Shown in pieces: positions 13,911 through 26,600 of a stretch of 64,000 nt of DNA. A program made the translations under genes and the position numbers. Below the pieces are notes generated by a model. It saw only the letters and a list, made by a program, of their open reading frames with translations. It was not told where the DNA came from and made no database searches. The first letter of the stretch is position 1, and the number at the start of each line of letters is the position of its first letter. Origin of the DNA: Hygrocybe punicea (Eukaryota > Basidiomycota > Agaricomycetes > Agaricales > Hygrophoraceae); NCBI GenBank assembly GCA_963556145.1, contig OY744465.1, positions 4,960,001-5,024,000 of the forward strand, written 5' to 3'.

Positions 13911-16150
13911 GCACTCACGCTCAGGCTACAGCTGCCTGACGCTGCTACAGGAGAGGATTTTTAGCGGTCAAATAATATGTATATGATATCCAGTCACATT
14001 TTTGAAACTATCTCGCTCGTGAGAAAATAATGTCATACTTGCGACTCTTCAAAAGAATTATGTGGAGGGTAGAAATAATCTGATTACAACCACAAGTGGT
14101 AAGTTAGACCCTGCCGCTGGATGGCCGCAAAGGCCCCAGAAAATAATTTAAACTCCGACGGCCTAAAACGGCTGCACCCAAAATAATCCATTCGCATAGT
14201 AAATGCAACTTCAAAGAAGGTGTTCGCGAAGCTATCTTTGGATTAAAACTATTTCTAGTAAGCTAGCCAAGATCCTCAGGACTCCAATTCACCTGATGGT
14301 GCCTGTCTGCTGCACTCCAATAGTTATCTAACCCAAACTCAACAACATAGAATGGAAGCAAATCCACAGCTCTGAATCCTATTTCTAAACAAAAATTCAA
14401 CACATAAACCTAGAAGCCGAGGTGCTGAGCCACGGCGCTGGTGCATCAAGGGTCCTTGGGTGATCGAGAACCCGTTTCCAAACATTATTCTGAAGGTCAC
14501 CCCAGGCTCCTACCAAGCCGCGTTGAGAGGGTGAGCGCTTCATGAATTCATGGTCAATTCCGAGTTTCATTGTCAGATGGGCATAGTTTAAATCTCTGAA
14601 TCAAAATAGTTTTGAAGTCTGTGTACACGGCCAATTGGTCATAGTACTAGATTCGGGCTATAGACATTTTGGTCAAACATGGGTGACGTGGCACAAATTC
14701 GATCCCAGATGAATGCTGAGCTGGGGATATGACAAATTGGCAGATCATCCCTCGGTTCACAGGCATGGTTCAGGCCTGGGCCTCAGTCAGTAATTAGCCC
14801 TTTGCTTGGTTCATTCTGGGCCTTCCCTAATGACAGTTGAGTGATATGAACCAGGGGCTGATTGGTTCTCGACTCAGCACTGGATCAGGCCTCAGGATTT
14901 GGCCTTGGAATTCACTGTAGTGTTAAATCTGAGTTTTTGAGCCCCTGCTGCCTTAACTGAGTCTTCCTAGCTCTTATAAGCAGATATAAACATCTGTTTA
15001 TCATTAGTTCTCTAGGGCTCTCTAAAAGCCTATGTGATAAATCTAATATGAAGCATATCCTGTTATTACTTGGCAAAATTCTCTAAGTCTTTCCTTTGGC
15101 GTTGTTTGTTGCTTACAGCGGCAAAATTCCATATCTTTACTTTGGTCTTGTTTGTCTACAGTTCAACTTCTCTCCACCACCTCGACATCAATACCGCTTC
15201 ATCATCCCCCACCTGCCTCTCCTCTCAGCATGACAACAATGGCAACAACGGCAACAACAACAACAATGGTGCCAACAACAACAACAACAATGGCAGTGAT
15301 AACCACAACCACAGACATCACAACAACAGTGACGCAGACGACCAGCACAGCAACGGTAACAGCAGTAGCAAGGCAGCAGCAGTGGTAGCTGTAAGTAGTG
15401 GTGGCAGCAGCAGCAGCATGACAGTGGTAGCAAAATGTACTGTATCAATGGCCCCAGAATAATAAATAATATGTACCCCATTTATCTGTAATATGGAAAA
15501 TAAATAAATAAAAATGTAATAAAAATTGAAACTAAAGGGCAAGTGAGCCACCAGCAGTCGACCAGTACTGAACCAGGGGTGGAGGCTCAGTACTGATTTA
15601 TCATAACGTCCATAGTATTAGATCAGTACTCCCATGTGACTAAGTCATGGAACCGAACTAAATCCCTGTTTCAGCACTGAGCTTGTTTAGGCGTGTACTC
15701 TTAATCCCCTCAACCCTCTCACCGGTGGCTTGCATATAACAACAGCCACAGGCTTATCCGCTACTCAATTTAGAGATGCTGTACCTAACCTGCCAGAAAT
15801 AGACTTAACTCCTCAGCTTTTCATTCCAAGTATGCACAACATTATACTTGATTGACAAACATATCATGCTATTCTTGAGTTCATAACAGACTCTAATACA
15901 ACAGTTTCTGAGGTTTTTATTTGCTTGCTCCTAGATTCTAGTATTGAAAATCACAGCCTCATACTTGACATTGGTTGAGAGGCATGCAGATTATTTGGAC
16001 ACCATCCTCGATGGCCAACAGGGGCACATCAACAAAACAGCTGAGTTGGTATAGAATGATGTAGATACCTGTCAAAGCCATAGTAATCCATAGACGCACA
16101 TAGACTCTTATAGACCACCCAAATTTGTATAGCATTGTATAGATCCAGAT
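13911..16150. other. repeat-rich intergenic, no supported gene
   Basis: No protein motif seen. An open frame at 15070-15462 is driven by an ACA/CAG-type simple repeat (about 15230-15420) that yields Asn/Ser/Thr runs. It has a hydrophobic start but no other sign of being a gene. The left part carries many copies of CAGTA/GGTTCA-like words, as in decayed elements. Confidence 0.5.
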
Positions 16151-17329
16151 TAGTGTTGCCGAAGTCCGGTTCAGAACCGATCTGAACCCGGTTCAAACCC
16201 CGAACCAAACCCTAAGTTCAGTCCAAGTTCAGCAACTTTGGCTGAACTGAACCGCGGGTCCGGTGCGGGGTTCAGGGCCCTTCAGAAATTTCTGAATGGC
16301 TTGGAACCGGGTCCAAACCGTGAACTCATTGTAGGTAGATACTAGAATATTCAATTTTTATGTTAATTTTTTGTGTATGAACTCGTGAGAACTTGGGTCA
16401 TGTGACCTTAAACATACACGCGAATGCACGCGGATTCGACTCAACCACAACAGCAACGAACAGTAACAGCAACACTGGTAAGTAGTTAGTGTATTTCATA
16501 CTTTACTGACATTTTCTTACACAAAGAAGCCCCCCATGACCCACGCCCACGCCCATGCCCACGCCCTCGCCCTCGCCTGCCCGCGCCCATGCCAAAACCA
16601 CATGCCAACACCATGCCCATGCCCACACCACGCCCACGATGGGAACCAGGGACCGTAGCGAGAACGGGACACAGCGGGGAGTGGTGCGCCCACCCCCGCT
16701 GCTAAGATACGTCGCCTTTTATTTTTTATTTTTCACTTATTTATCTATACTTACCCCCCACAGCTCCATGATGCCCACGAGCGTGGACGTGGCAGCAGCC
16801 CCACGGCAACCCCAGCAGCAGTGGCAGCAGCCATGGCTGCAACGAAAACGGCAGCGGCAACAACGGCAGCAGCAACGGCAGCAGCTACGGCAACAGCAGC
16901 TACGGCAGCAGCAGCAGCAGCAGCGGCAGCGGCAGCAGCGCAGCTACGGCAGCAGCAGCATTGACAGCAGCGACGGCGACAGCAGCAGCAGCAGTGACCG
17001 CGGCAACGGCAGCAGTTGCAACAATGGCGCCGGCAGCGACGCAGCACCCACGGCAGCGGGCAGTCCCCCCCTTCCTCCCCACCCTCCCAACTCCTCGCAA
17101 CCCCAGGCCCACGTCAATTGACGTGGTGCTGCGGCTTGCGAGGAAATTTGATGGTGAAGGAAGGTGGTTCGCAGTTCAAACCGCATCGGAATGCAGACCG
17201 GATCGCATGGAACGGTTCCATGCGGTTCCGGTTCTGGTTCAGCAGGGGGGCCGAACTGAACCGAGGGTCCGGTTTTCGGTTCAGCCAAAAAGGCCGAAAA
17301 CTGGACCAAACCGGACTTCGGAAACACTA
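16151..17329. mobile_element. hAT-like non-autonomous element with GGTTC-rich subterminal regions
   Basis: Terminal inverted repeats TAGTGTTGCCGAAGTCCGG (left) and its complement at the right end differ by one base. The flanking 8 bp are ATCCAGAT and ATCTGGAT (6 of 8 equal), compatible with a worn hAT target duplication or a longer inverted repeat. Subterminal regions on both sides are packed with GGTTC/GAACC words. The interior is GC-rich with CCCACGCC words (16530-16640) and a CAG/CGG-type array (16790-17050). It encodes no transposase. Confidence 0.65.
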
Positions 17330-18331
17330 ATCTGGATAGAATGCCTGTCACTCTATGTAGCAGAGGATAGGCAACCTCTCCTTCTACACAGGTACTTTGG
17401 TGGTTTTGCAGTCCTGCCTAGTCCTACCCACAGTCACTAGGTATTTTGTACTATATAGCCAACTAAGTAAATCTTGTTGACTTGGTGAAATTCTTCTCAA
17501 GTCCAGCATTTGTCTGTGTTTGGTACAGTTCATTTTCCTCCTTGGGACTCACTTTCAAGGGCTGACTCCCCACTCAACACCCTTGACGACACCCACCAGC
17601 ATCGACAGCAGCAAAGCTTCTCTGCCTGTGCCTGCCCCACACTCTCCCTGATCTCATTAATGGAGTCTTTGCCATTCTGCTGGCATGCATCTTCGTTGGC
17701 TTGAACTCAATCCTCCTTGTGTCTCTGTGCCCCTACCCCAGCCACTTCTTCAAGACGAGCATCTCCCCTAGTGGGCGTTGTGAGGACCTGATGATGGCCA
17801 ATGGACAGACGTCATTCCCCAAACCCATCTCAAGTCCAGAACCAGCCAGCCCCCCATTGGCAGAAGAAGTGTCAATGAGGCCGATTCGCTCCCATTTCTG
17901 GGTCAAGTGGGGGCCAACGGACAATTTGAAGTGAGCCTGCTGTAGCTGTGAGTGTCCGTTTTTTTGTCTTTTGCCTGAAAGGGTTTTGTTTGTGATCGTC
18001 CCTTGATCGGCTGACACTGTGAGCTCAGGCTTGGCCAACTGAAACAAATCCTAAAGGAGTGGTGCCATGACTTCAAGCTCCTGATCTTGGGCAACATAGT
18101 CACCAGCGCCTGTGGGCCTTCAGTGCCGACTGAATTGAACACAACAATGCCCAATGCCCAACACCCCACACACACGGGAAAGGGAATGCACAAGGGAATG
18201 ACAGCAGCGAAATGGGAACGAGAACGAGAATGCAAATGGGAATGAGAACAGCGGAATGGGTTAGGGAACAGGAACAGCAACAGGAACAGCAACAGCAACC
18301 GCAACTTCATGACCCAGATGAATGCAGGCGG
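17330..18331. other. repeat-derived sequence, no supported gene
   Basis: Short frames only. The right end (18180-18305) is an imperfect array of GGGAATGAGAAC/GGAACAGCAACA words, into which the next element appears to have inserted. Confidence 0.4.
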
Positions 18332-18493
18332 TGGAGAACGGATCTCCAGACCTCAAGGGGAAAGGCTCAGGAGGAGCCGTGGCTGGGAGGGAGAAGCTGG
18401 GAAAACCCTGGATAGATGACTAAGCTACTAACAGGAAAGGGAAAGACTATCTAAGGGTCCTCGGGGTCCTAGGGGCTCGTAGCACCTGCTGCA
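18332..18493 (-). repeat. 3' LTR (minus-strand sense) of the short-LTR element
   Basis: 162 bp, nearly identical to 20444-20605. It is preceded on the minus strand by the purine tract GGAGGGGGG. Confidence 0.75.
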
Positions 18494-19023
18494 GGTACCC
18501 CCCTCCGAAATGGTGTGCACCCTCGCACACATCTCCTGCCTCTGACTCATCCATATCCTCCACAAAACTCTACCCAATCATCTACTATCCTCACTATCAC
18601 CGGGGCTAGCGCCGGCCCAAAAACTGGATCAGGGTCACCACGCAAAGGATGCATCATCTCAGTGAGCACCCCTAAAAAGGTCTTGTGGTTCGGGGAGAGG
18701 TCGAGGAGACTGTAAAATCGTGGGTCATCTTCCGATCCCCAGGCAAGTTCAGCAATCTGGCAAGTACAGGAGATATCCTCTGGGAGAGCTTTGTTAAGGG
18801 CATATGTGAAGCCGGTTCGAACTGGTTCATAGTGCTGGGGTGGTGGTTCCTCTTCTATCGTTTGGGTACCAGCGTCTACAAGTTGTGGGGGTGGTGGGAC
18901 CGGTGGGGTAACTTCGGTGGGGGCTGGTTGGCGGGGGTGCTGTATGGCTGGGCTTGGGAAAGGGCAACGGGTGTGACGTTGGGGTAAAAGGCGACGATTG
19001 CGGCGGCAGGTACTGCTCCATGG

Positions 19024-20139
19024 TCAAGCACCTGTACATAGATCTGAAAAGTCACGTTTATATGTACTATGAAGCTGTGAGACAAAGATGGGGGCCGACG
19101 GTGGCACTGCGGGTGGTATATTACGCTGAGGGGCGCTGGGGTGCATTTGCGACATGTTCTGGGGTTTCGTTGGGGTATGGGGCATCTGTGGGGCCACTTG
19201 CAGCGCGTTTTGGGGTGCGTAGGGGGCTTGGGGCGTCTCTGGGGCCATTGGCGGCGTGTTCTGGGGCGTGGTCGACATGTCGGTTGCGGTTGGGCTCAGC
19301 TGGGGTTCGTTTGGGTATGCGGGCGCTCGCATTGGCTGTTCCTGGGTCAACAGAGATGGGGCCGGGCGTTGGGGACACGGTGGGGGCCTTATCGACTCGT
19401 TGGACGGCTGCGTTGGGTCTTGGGGCCGTGGTCTGGCCGGTATCGATGCGTCAGGGGTTGACATTGGGATGTGGGGTGTTTCTCGATGCATGGGGGCTAG
19501 TGACGACAGGTTTGGGGGCGTTTTTGTTGCTGCAGATGAAGGTGGGGGCGTTGCTTTTGGTGATGGCGTGGCGGCAGCAGTTGGGCTGGACTGGGGCTCA
19601 TTTGGGCACGCGGGTGCTCACATTGGCCATTTCTGGGGTGACAGGGACGAGTTTGGGCGCTGGGATTGCGGCTGCGGTGCTGGTGGTGCTTCACGGGGCT
19701 TCGCGTTTGTTGGTGATGTGGCGGTTGCGTTGGACGATGGCAGCATTGTTGGCATGCGTGCTGATGACGCTGGGGTTGGTGACGTGGTAAACGGGGGTGC
19801 CGTCGACATTGTGGGGACCTGGGATGCGGTTGGCAGCCTGGGCGATGCGAATGGTTTTGTGGCCGGTGTTGGCTGCGTGTTTTCTGCCTGTGGTGAGTCC
19901 TGGGCCATCGATTCGAGGTGCATACCTTCCGCTGCACGATGGAGCATCTGTTGTGCCTGTTTTTCTTTCTGTCTCTTCTTTTCCTTTGCCTTTTTCTCTG
20001 CCTTTTTCTCTTCTTCCTCGCGTTCTGCTGCTAACCGTTGTTGTAGTTCGAGTATCTGCGCATTGCGTTTGGCATGGAGTTTCTTTTCGGTCTTCTTGGT
20101 CTTGGGGTTTCGTGTTTTCAGTGCCATGGCGTAGTCCAT
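19024..20139 (-). pseudogene. gag-like coiled-coil/Pro-Ala-rich ORF with one in-frame TGA
   Basis: One frame of 372 codons interrupted only by a TGA at 19618-19620. It begins MDYAMALKTRNPKTKKTEKK. A charged coiled-coil of about 45 residues (QQRLAAEREEEEKKAEKKAK and following) comes next, then about 290 residues rich in Pro, Ala, Ser and Thr. There is no zinc knuckle, protease or polymerase. Position inside the short-LTR element suggests a structural Gag-like protein, but sequence alone does not prove this. Confidence 0.5.
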
Positions 20140-20443
20140 AGTTGTTTAAGCCGTATGAACAAAGAAGTGGTCAGGGAAAAGAGATAATTCGGGCGTGTGA
20201 AAAAAAGTGAGACCAAATTCAGAGGTAACAAAATAAAACAGAACGAGAAACAAAAGATAATGGATATCAATGATAAATGAGATGGGCGAGGGGAGAGTGT
20301 CGGTCCTGTTGTGTTTTTGCGCTTCGTTTGTGCGTCCTGTTGGGTTCCTGGTTGAATTCCTTCAATATTCAAAATTTTGTCTTTCGATCTTGTCGAGATC
20401 TGGTCCTATGGGTGTGTGGCTCGAATCTCTCTCATCACCACGT

Positions 20444-20605
20444 TGGAGAACGGATCTCCAGACCTCAAGGGGAAAGGCTCAGGAGGAGCCGTGGCTGGGA
20501 GGGAGAAGCTGGGAAAACCCTGGATAGATGACTAAGCTACTAACAGGAAAGGGAAAGACTATCTAAGGGTCCTCGGGGTCCTAGGGGCTCGCAGCACCTG
20601 CTGCA
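20444..20605 (-). repeat. 5' LTR (minus-strand sense) of the short-LTR element
   Basis: 162 bp partner of 18332-18493. One C/T difference lies near the start on the minus strand. Confidence 0.75.
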
Positions 20606-21130
20606 GTGGCCACAGAGGGGGTGGTGATGTGCCCACCCCTGTATCAGTATGTTTTTTTAAAAATATTTTATATTTTATATTCTGTTACTGACTATTACCT
20701 ACGACGTCCACGCCCACAAGAACAGGAACACAAACGGGAACAGGAACAGGAATGAGACTGGGGGAACAGGAATGGGAACACCAACGGGAATGAGAGCGGG
20801 AACATCAATGGGTCAACGGGAATGCCAATGCCAACGTGAACACCACCTGAGGGGGGTGGTGCGCCCACCCCCACCCCAGTATGTTTTTTTAAAAATATTT
20901 TATATTTTATATTCTGTTACTGACTATTACCTACAACGTCCATGTTGATGCCCACGAGAACAGGAATGGGAACAGGAATGGGAACACCAACAGGAATAAG
21001 AGCAGGAATGTCAATGGGTCAACGGGAACAGGAACGGGAATGCCAACAATGTCACCTGAGGGGGGTGGTGTGCCCACCCCCGCACCAGTATGTTTTTTTC
21101 TGTTTTCCTTTTTATTTTGAAACTGACAAT
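20606..21130. repeat. tandem array of about 200-240 bp units
   Basis: Three units start near 20616, 20855 and 21061 with GGGGTGGTG(A/T/C)GCCCACCCC. An AT-rich block (TTTAAAAATATTTTATATTT) and TGACTATTACCTACRACGTCC follow in the first two, then GGGAACAGGAAT repeats. A related unit lies at 16678-16770. Confidence 0.7.
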
Positions 21131-22061
21131 TACCTATGACACCCATGCCCATGCCTGTGCCCTCAATGTCCACAACGAACAGGAAAGTGGCCCCGACACA
21201 CAACGGCCAGCAATGACCCCAGATGAGCGCGATGCAACTAAACGTGGAGGAGACATGGGCAACGGGGAGGTCAGTAAAAGCAGACACAGCGGGGACCCCC
21301 GCTGCTTAGGTATGATTTTGTTTTGCTTTGCATTATATATTTCTCATGTTGTACTACAGATCACACCAACATGAAATGAGGACCCCGCTGCATCCAAATG
21401 CCTTGCAATGGGTCACAGTAGGTTAAAGGGGCCGGACCCCAATGGCAACGCCCAACACAACAGCAGCAGCAAACCACGGCAGCAACAGCAGCAGCAACAG
21501 CAGCAATGGGGCTGCAATGGCTGCAATGGCGACAGCGGCTACTGGCAACAGCAGTGGCAAATGGCGATGCGCCCAAGCATCTGAGTTTTTTATTTATGTT
21601 TCATTGATTTTTTTACTAATGACATTCTAGCTATGTCCATGGCCGTACCCGCTCCCATGCCCACAAAGCCAACAGGAATGAGGGCAAGATGCCACGATGG
21701 GGACATCGACGGGGACATTGATGGGCAATGAGAATGAGGACCGCCACAATGACCACACAGGACTGGGATGAGGACCACGAGAATGAGAACGACAAAGGAC
21801 ATGGTCATAGGTTATTTAGCCTAGTAGATCAATATAATTATTTTTGCTTTTCTTTTATATAATGATGAAAATATTGGAATATAAATATAAAATAAGTGCT
21901 CTGGCTGCAGTCTGGATGCTGTTATGTAGTACTATACAGATAGTTGACAGCTCTATACAGCTCTATACAGGTGAGACAGCCAACTGCATAGACTTGTATA
22001 GATGTTGCATGGCACTATATAGATTTAGACATACAAAGAAGTAGTCTATGATACTATGACA
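21131..22061. other. repeat-derived sequence
   Basis: No supported gene. It contains a CAG/CAA-rich simple-repeat stretch at about 21450-21560 and TATAG/TATACAG words at 21900-22030. Confidence 0.4.
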
Positions 22062-22304
22062 CTATGGACATCTGCACAGCACATGGCAGACCTGTATCAT
22101 TGATGGCTGTTTTGCTGATGCATCCAAAAAGGTGAGTGTCTTGCCTGAGCCTGTTGCTGCAATTAGGATGTCATCTTTGTCTCTTTTCAGGATAGCTTCA
22201 GCCACCTGCAGCTGCCAGAGGCAAGGATCCTGGCCAAATATTTTTTTGGTCTGTTTATGGAGGGTATTGTGCACTGCAGAAGAGGCTGGGTCATGCACTG
22301 ACAT
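22062..22304 (-). pseudogene. RecQ/DEAD-type helicase N-terminal fragment
   Basis: An 80-residue scrap with FGQDPCLWQLQVAEAILKRD (Q-motif-like) and AATGSGKTLTF (Walker A). Nothing of the rest of a helicase follows. Such RecQ-like scraps are common repeat-borne sequences in basidiomycete genomes. Confidence 0.6.
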
Positions 22305-22626
22305 TTGTTATGGTGGAAATGGAAATATATATATTACAAATGCTATCTTAGGGGTTATCAGAAAGTGTGGCACACTTTGTTTACTCATGTTATATGCAAG
22401 CCACTGGTGAGAGTGTCAAGGGGATTAAAAGTATGGAGAATTACAGTCAGAGATGTGAACTACATGCTGTCTGATAATGAAACTCAGAGCTGACTGTGAA
22501 TTTGGATGAAGGCCTCACCCTCTCACTGTGGCTTGGTAGGAGCCTGGGGTCACCTCCCCTTCCCAGAGTAAAAGTCTGTTCTATACCAGATTTCAAGCTC
22601 TGTGAGCCATTTTTGAAGTCTAGATA

Positions 22627-23009
22627 CAGTGTTCAATGGCTCCTTTGAACACTACCAGTCCTTTGAACACCCTAATAGAATTGATTCTGTACTGATTTCT
22701 ACAGCTAAAAAGTGTTCTAATTCCTTCACTGCATCATCTGAACCTATCTATGTATTGATTTTTATTTAGAACCACCAATAAAATTAGAAACTGAATATTC
22801 ACAAAGCAGAGAGAAATCTGATCACTCCTTTGAACACTAATGATTTGATCATAAAACATTCAAATATTAACAGATTTCCTTGAAAATTGGAATGAGAGGT
22901 CTTTAAATATATGAGCAACTTTTGGTCTACTCAGATTTTGTTCAAGCTAATTAGCTACTTGTGACATTTTAGATTATTCTTTTGTGTTCAAAGGAGCCAT
23001 TGAATACTG
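22627..23009. mobile_element. 383 bp MITE with hAT-like ends
   Basis: Inverted ends CAGTGTTCAATGGCTCCTTT (left) and CAGTATTCAATGGCTCCTTT (complement of right end) match over about 26 bp with one difference. The interior is AT-rich and non-coding. Flanks TCTAGATA and TCTACATA resemble an 8-bp duplication, though the right copy sits 4 bp outside the repeat. Confidence 0.65.
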
Positions 23010-23280
23010 CATGTCTACATATTCAGTATAACCACACAAATGCCATTGATGTGCGCTCACTGTCTACAGCACTCTGTGCACAACCTCACCTCCCAGTCAC
23101 AGCCATGGCTGAAAAGGAGCAGGGGCTTAAGCCCACTTATCATCAATATATCAGTACCAATATCATTTACAACTTTGCAACTGGCACTGTTGAGCAGTAT
23201 GTAAGACTTCCCAACCTCTCCCATGTCTCCCATTCCTCTTGCACTCACACTCACACTCACACACTCCTTCACTCATTATG

Positions 23281-23652
23281 ATGGATTCTGCACCCCATGG
23301 TGTTCCTCAGTATCTCACTGACACATCTGGCAACCATTTTCAACGTGTTGGCTCTGATTCCACATGGGTCCCCATGCCCCTGAGGAAACCTATTGTGTGT
23401 GTTCCATTAGGCTCCATTATGCCTCTTGCTCAAGTTCAATATCCATTTCATAGTTCAATTTACCCCCTCTTCACAATATGTTGGATAACGAGAATGTGTT
23501 CTGTTTTGTATGTCTCTACTCATGTTATCATGTATGATTGAAACTAATCCAAGGTATCAAGCCACCACTCTCCAATCCCACGATTATGGCAACCCTTCAC
23601 CATCTACTCAACAGATCCTTCCTGCACTGCCCCCCCCTGCAGACACAAATCA
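23281..23652 (+). pseudogene. 5' fragment of a DUF6818-like gene, cut by the Helitron end
   Basis: An open start (MDSAPHGVPQYLTDTSGNH) is followed by sequence reading NPSPSTQQILPALPPP. The second block resembles NPSTPSQQIPISLPPP in the other copy at 41516 onward. The similarity stops at the proposed Helitron terminus at 23653. Confidence 0.45.
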
Positions 23653-26600
23653 CTAGTGGGGTGTGGGCCATTGCTTTGCATGGCAGGTTACTCGTCCCTT
23701 TTTCTTTTTAGCAATGAGAACAAATATTATAATTGAGCATATATAAAAAGTACAGCATTATTACCATTACATGACAATAAATCAATATTTGAAAAGTCAT
23801 CTATATCGCCTTCATTAATGCAAAATGATCTTGTTGACATACCATCATGAAACCATACCATCCTGTTGACGAATATGCGTGCAGTAAAATGTATATTACC
23901 AAAGTACACAATTCCTCTCAATGTGTAAGCAGTGGATATGTCATCAATTGACAAGTTTATAACTTGACTAATTATTAAATTCTCAATAGAGTCAACTGTA
24001 AACATGATTAGAGGTGGAATTTTGTTAAATGCAATAAATTTAGTAATATTTCCCCAACACAATTGACATCTGTGCCATTGTCTATTAACTATAATTTGAC
24101 CAAGACATGCTGAGATTGTTCCAGAAAATGAATATGAACAGTGAAAGATGGCATCACATCTATCATTTGCCAGAATGGTTATGTTTTCACAACTCATACA
24201 TTTAAGACAAGTTGAAGTCATTGGTTCATTTGCTTTCATTATATAATGGGCCAAATCACTTATGGCAATGCCAACTTGACCATAAGGAAATATTTTGGGT
24301 TTTTCTTGATGCAATAAACGTCTGATTGTATTTCTAACTGTTTCTAAATCTGTTCTGTTATTCTTTGATCGTTTGAATCCTAAGCTCAAAATCTTTAATA
24401 TTTCATTGATGTTGTTGAATCTTTTTTTCCAACTTGATGGATCTTCATTCCATATTGCTAGTAATATTGTAAAGAGTGAATCATAAGCACAGCTCCAATT
24501 TTGAGCATCCCATATAAACCCTTTTGGTTCATTTAATTCAATAGTACTTGTTTTTTGTCTTTTTTTCACTATGGAAGATGAACTTACAAGTTCTAATTTT
24601 CGTTTTTTATTTTGCAATACATTGGCTGTGGAATTTTTATGAGCAACAGTGACTGGAACAGTTCCTTTTGCAGGAACAAATTTGAGGTTTCTGAAATCCG
24701 CCTTTTGATGTTTGTTCATAGGTTTAATTAATTGCCATGGAGAGGGTTGTGCTGTGTATTGGTTTAGTTGCTCCATGGCTTTCCATGCAATAGCATGATG
24801 AATGTTTTTTGGAACATATGACTTTCCTTTCCATTTTCTAAATTGATCAATAATAGAATTTCGCTGATCTCCCTTGACATGTTCTGGTAAGAGTCCTTGA
24901 TATTTCAATTTGGTAATCTCATCAAGCAGTTCCAATTCTCTGAATTCTTGCTGGAGATATTTAGAAGCACCCCCAGTAATTACTTTAGGATCAAAGCCTT
25001 GCATGATGATAGTTCCTGCTGCAGAAGCACTTCTTGATAAGCAAGTATAATAGAATTGGTGGTTTCTACAACTACTGAGGTCGACTACATTGTTAGGACG
25101 AGTACGTCCTTGACATGCATAATCAGTCATTGCAAAATTAGGTAGTACTAACACTTGTTCTCTTGACAAAGATATCACATCATCATTGGGTAATGAGCAC
25201 ATGGTGGAAGTGACATGTTTTGTAATCGACACCACATTTTCAGGAAGTCCTTCTATGTTAATTTCTTTTGGAGGATTCAATAATCTGACAAATAAAGTGT
25301 CCAGTACAGTTTGTCGTTCTGGACCTATTGCACTCTGCCAACCCACAACCATGCCCTCTGCTCCTTTGGTAATGCAGCACTCCGTCGCATCATTGTTTCT
25401 CAGCATCACAGGCATGCCTACACATAAGTCCAATCTTCCTGGTATATGATCAGAGGATGATGCATGTGGTTGGCTCCAAAGTAGCTTTTGGAGTGAAGGT
25501 TCCAATATCTTTGTGTGTCGAATAGGATCCAAAATTGTTGACATGTGATGAGATTTCCTTTTGCTATTGGAACTAGTAGGATCATTCCATCTGTCTATAG
25601 AATAAAATGATGTTAATGGTCTTTTATTTTCAGCAGCAAAACGTTGAATACCAAGTTCATTGATTTTGTCTTTTTGTGCATTCAATGCAGTTACAACTGA
25701 TACATTTCTGAATTTCTTTTGGGCTAATTTTGGATCATTTGGACCTTTTTCTGCGATGTGAGTACGAAGAAATGCAATATCTTCTTGAGTACATGCTTTG
25801 TATCTCATGTTTTCCAACGCCTGTCTCAGTTGGACATCTTCTTTTGACTGATTGGTTTGTCTCATATTTTCACGTAATATAACAACTGTTGTAATTTGAT
25901 GCCAAAGAGCTTTGCCTATAGCAGCTTCCTGATTTGGTATAGTTTGACTGGAATTGATTTGGACACCAACAGTTCCAGAGTACAAAGGAGCACCACTCAT
26001 AGCTGGTGGAAGTTGGCCAAAATCTCCTGCAAATATCATATTAATGCCGCCAAAGGGTTCATCATAAACACCACATGCTTTTGCACACTGAGCACTGATT
26101 TTATACATATCTCTGCAAGATAACATTGACACCTCATCAATGAAAATGTAATCCACACCATCAAGATTGGCATGGACTTGTGCAAGGGAACGAGATGATC
26201 CTCCCTGATTAATTCCAAGAATGGAGTGATATGTGGATCCATTTACAAGGGCAGCAGCACCACCGGTTGGTGCAAGAACCACAAATCGATGATTCTCATT
26301 GTGTTTACCAAAGAAACTAGTCAATGCCTTGATGACTTGTGATTTCCCTGTGCCTGCCATCCCACCAATATACATGCGTAGCTTATCAGAACTGTTAATC
26401 AAAGTAGAGTGATTGGCAATGATATGAAATGCTCTCTTTTGGTCAGTGTTCAACTTGTAATCCTTGATAGTTACATCAATAAGATGACGATCAGCTCTGT
26501 TTGTAGGAATAAACATATGGTTGATGTATGCTGCGTCCACTATCTTGACATCATTATATTGAAAATTTCCCAATTTATTTATGGTTGCTATGTTTGTTGG

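Larger units (their letters stand above)
18332..20605 (-). mobile_element. short-LTR non-autonomous retrotransposon with gag-like ORF
   Basis: Two 162 bp direct repeats, 18332-18493 and 20444-20605, differ at one position that I see and begin TGG, end GCA. Read on the minus strand, a candidate primer-binding site starts 3 nt inside the upstream LTR (TGGTGATGAGAGAG, from 20440 downward) and continues with tRNA T-arm-like sequence. A purine tract (GGAGGGGGG) sits just before the downstream LTR. No matching 5-bp target duplication was found. The only coding content is the gag-like frame 19024-20139. Confidence 0.7.

Noticed and set aside
15070..15462. Asn/Ser-rich 130-aa ORF as a gene
   Set aside because: Composition comes from an ACA/CAG simple repeat, and no other coding evidence is present.
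16555..17121. Gln/Arg-rich 188-aa ORF as a gene
   Set aside because: It is produced by a CAG/CGG array inside a non-autonomous element.
22062..22304. Functional telomere-linked RecQ helicase
   Set aside because: Only an N-terminal scrap of 80 residues remains.
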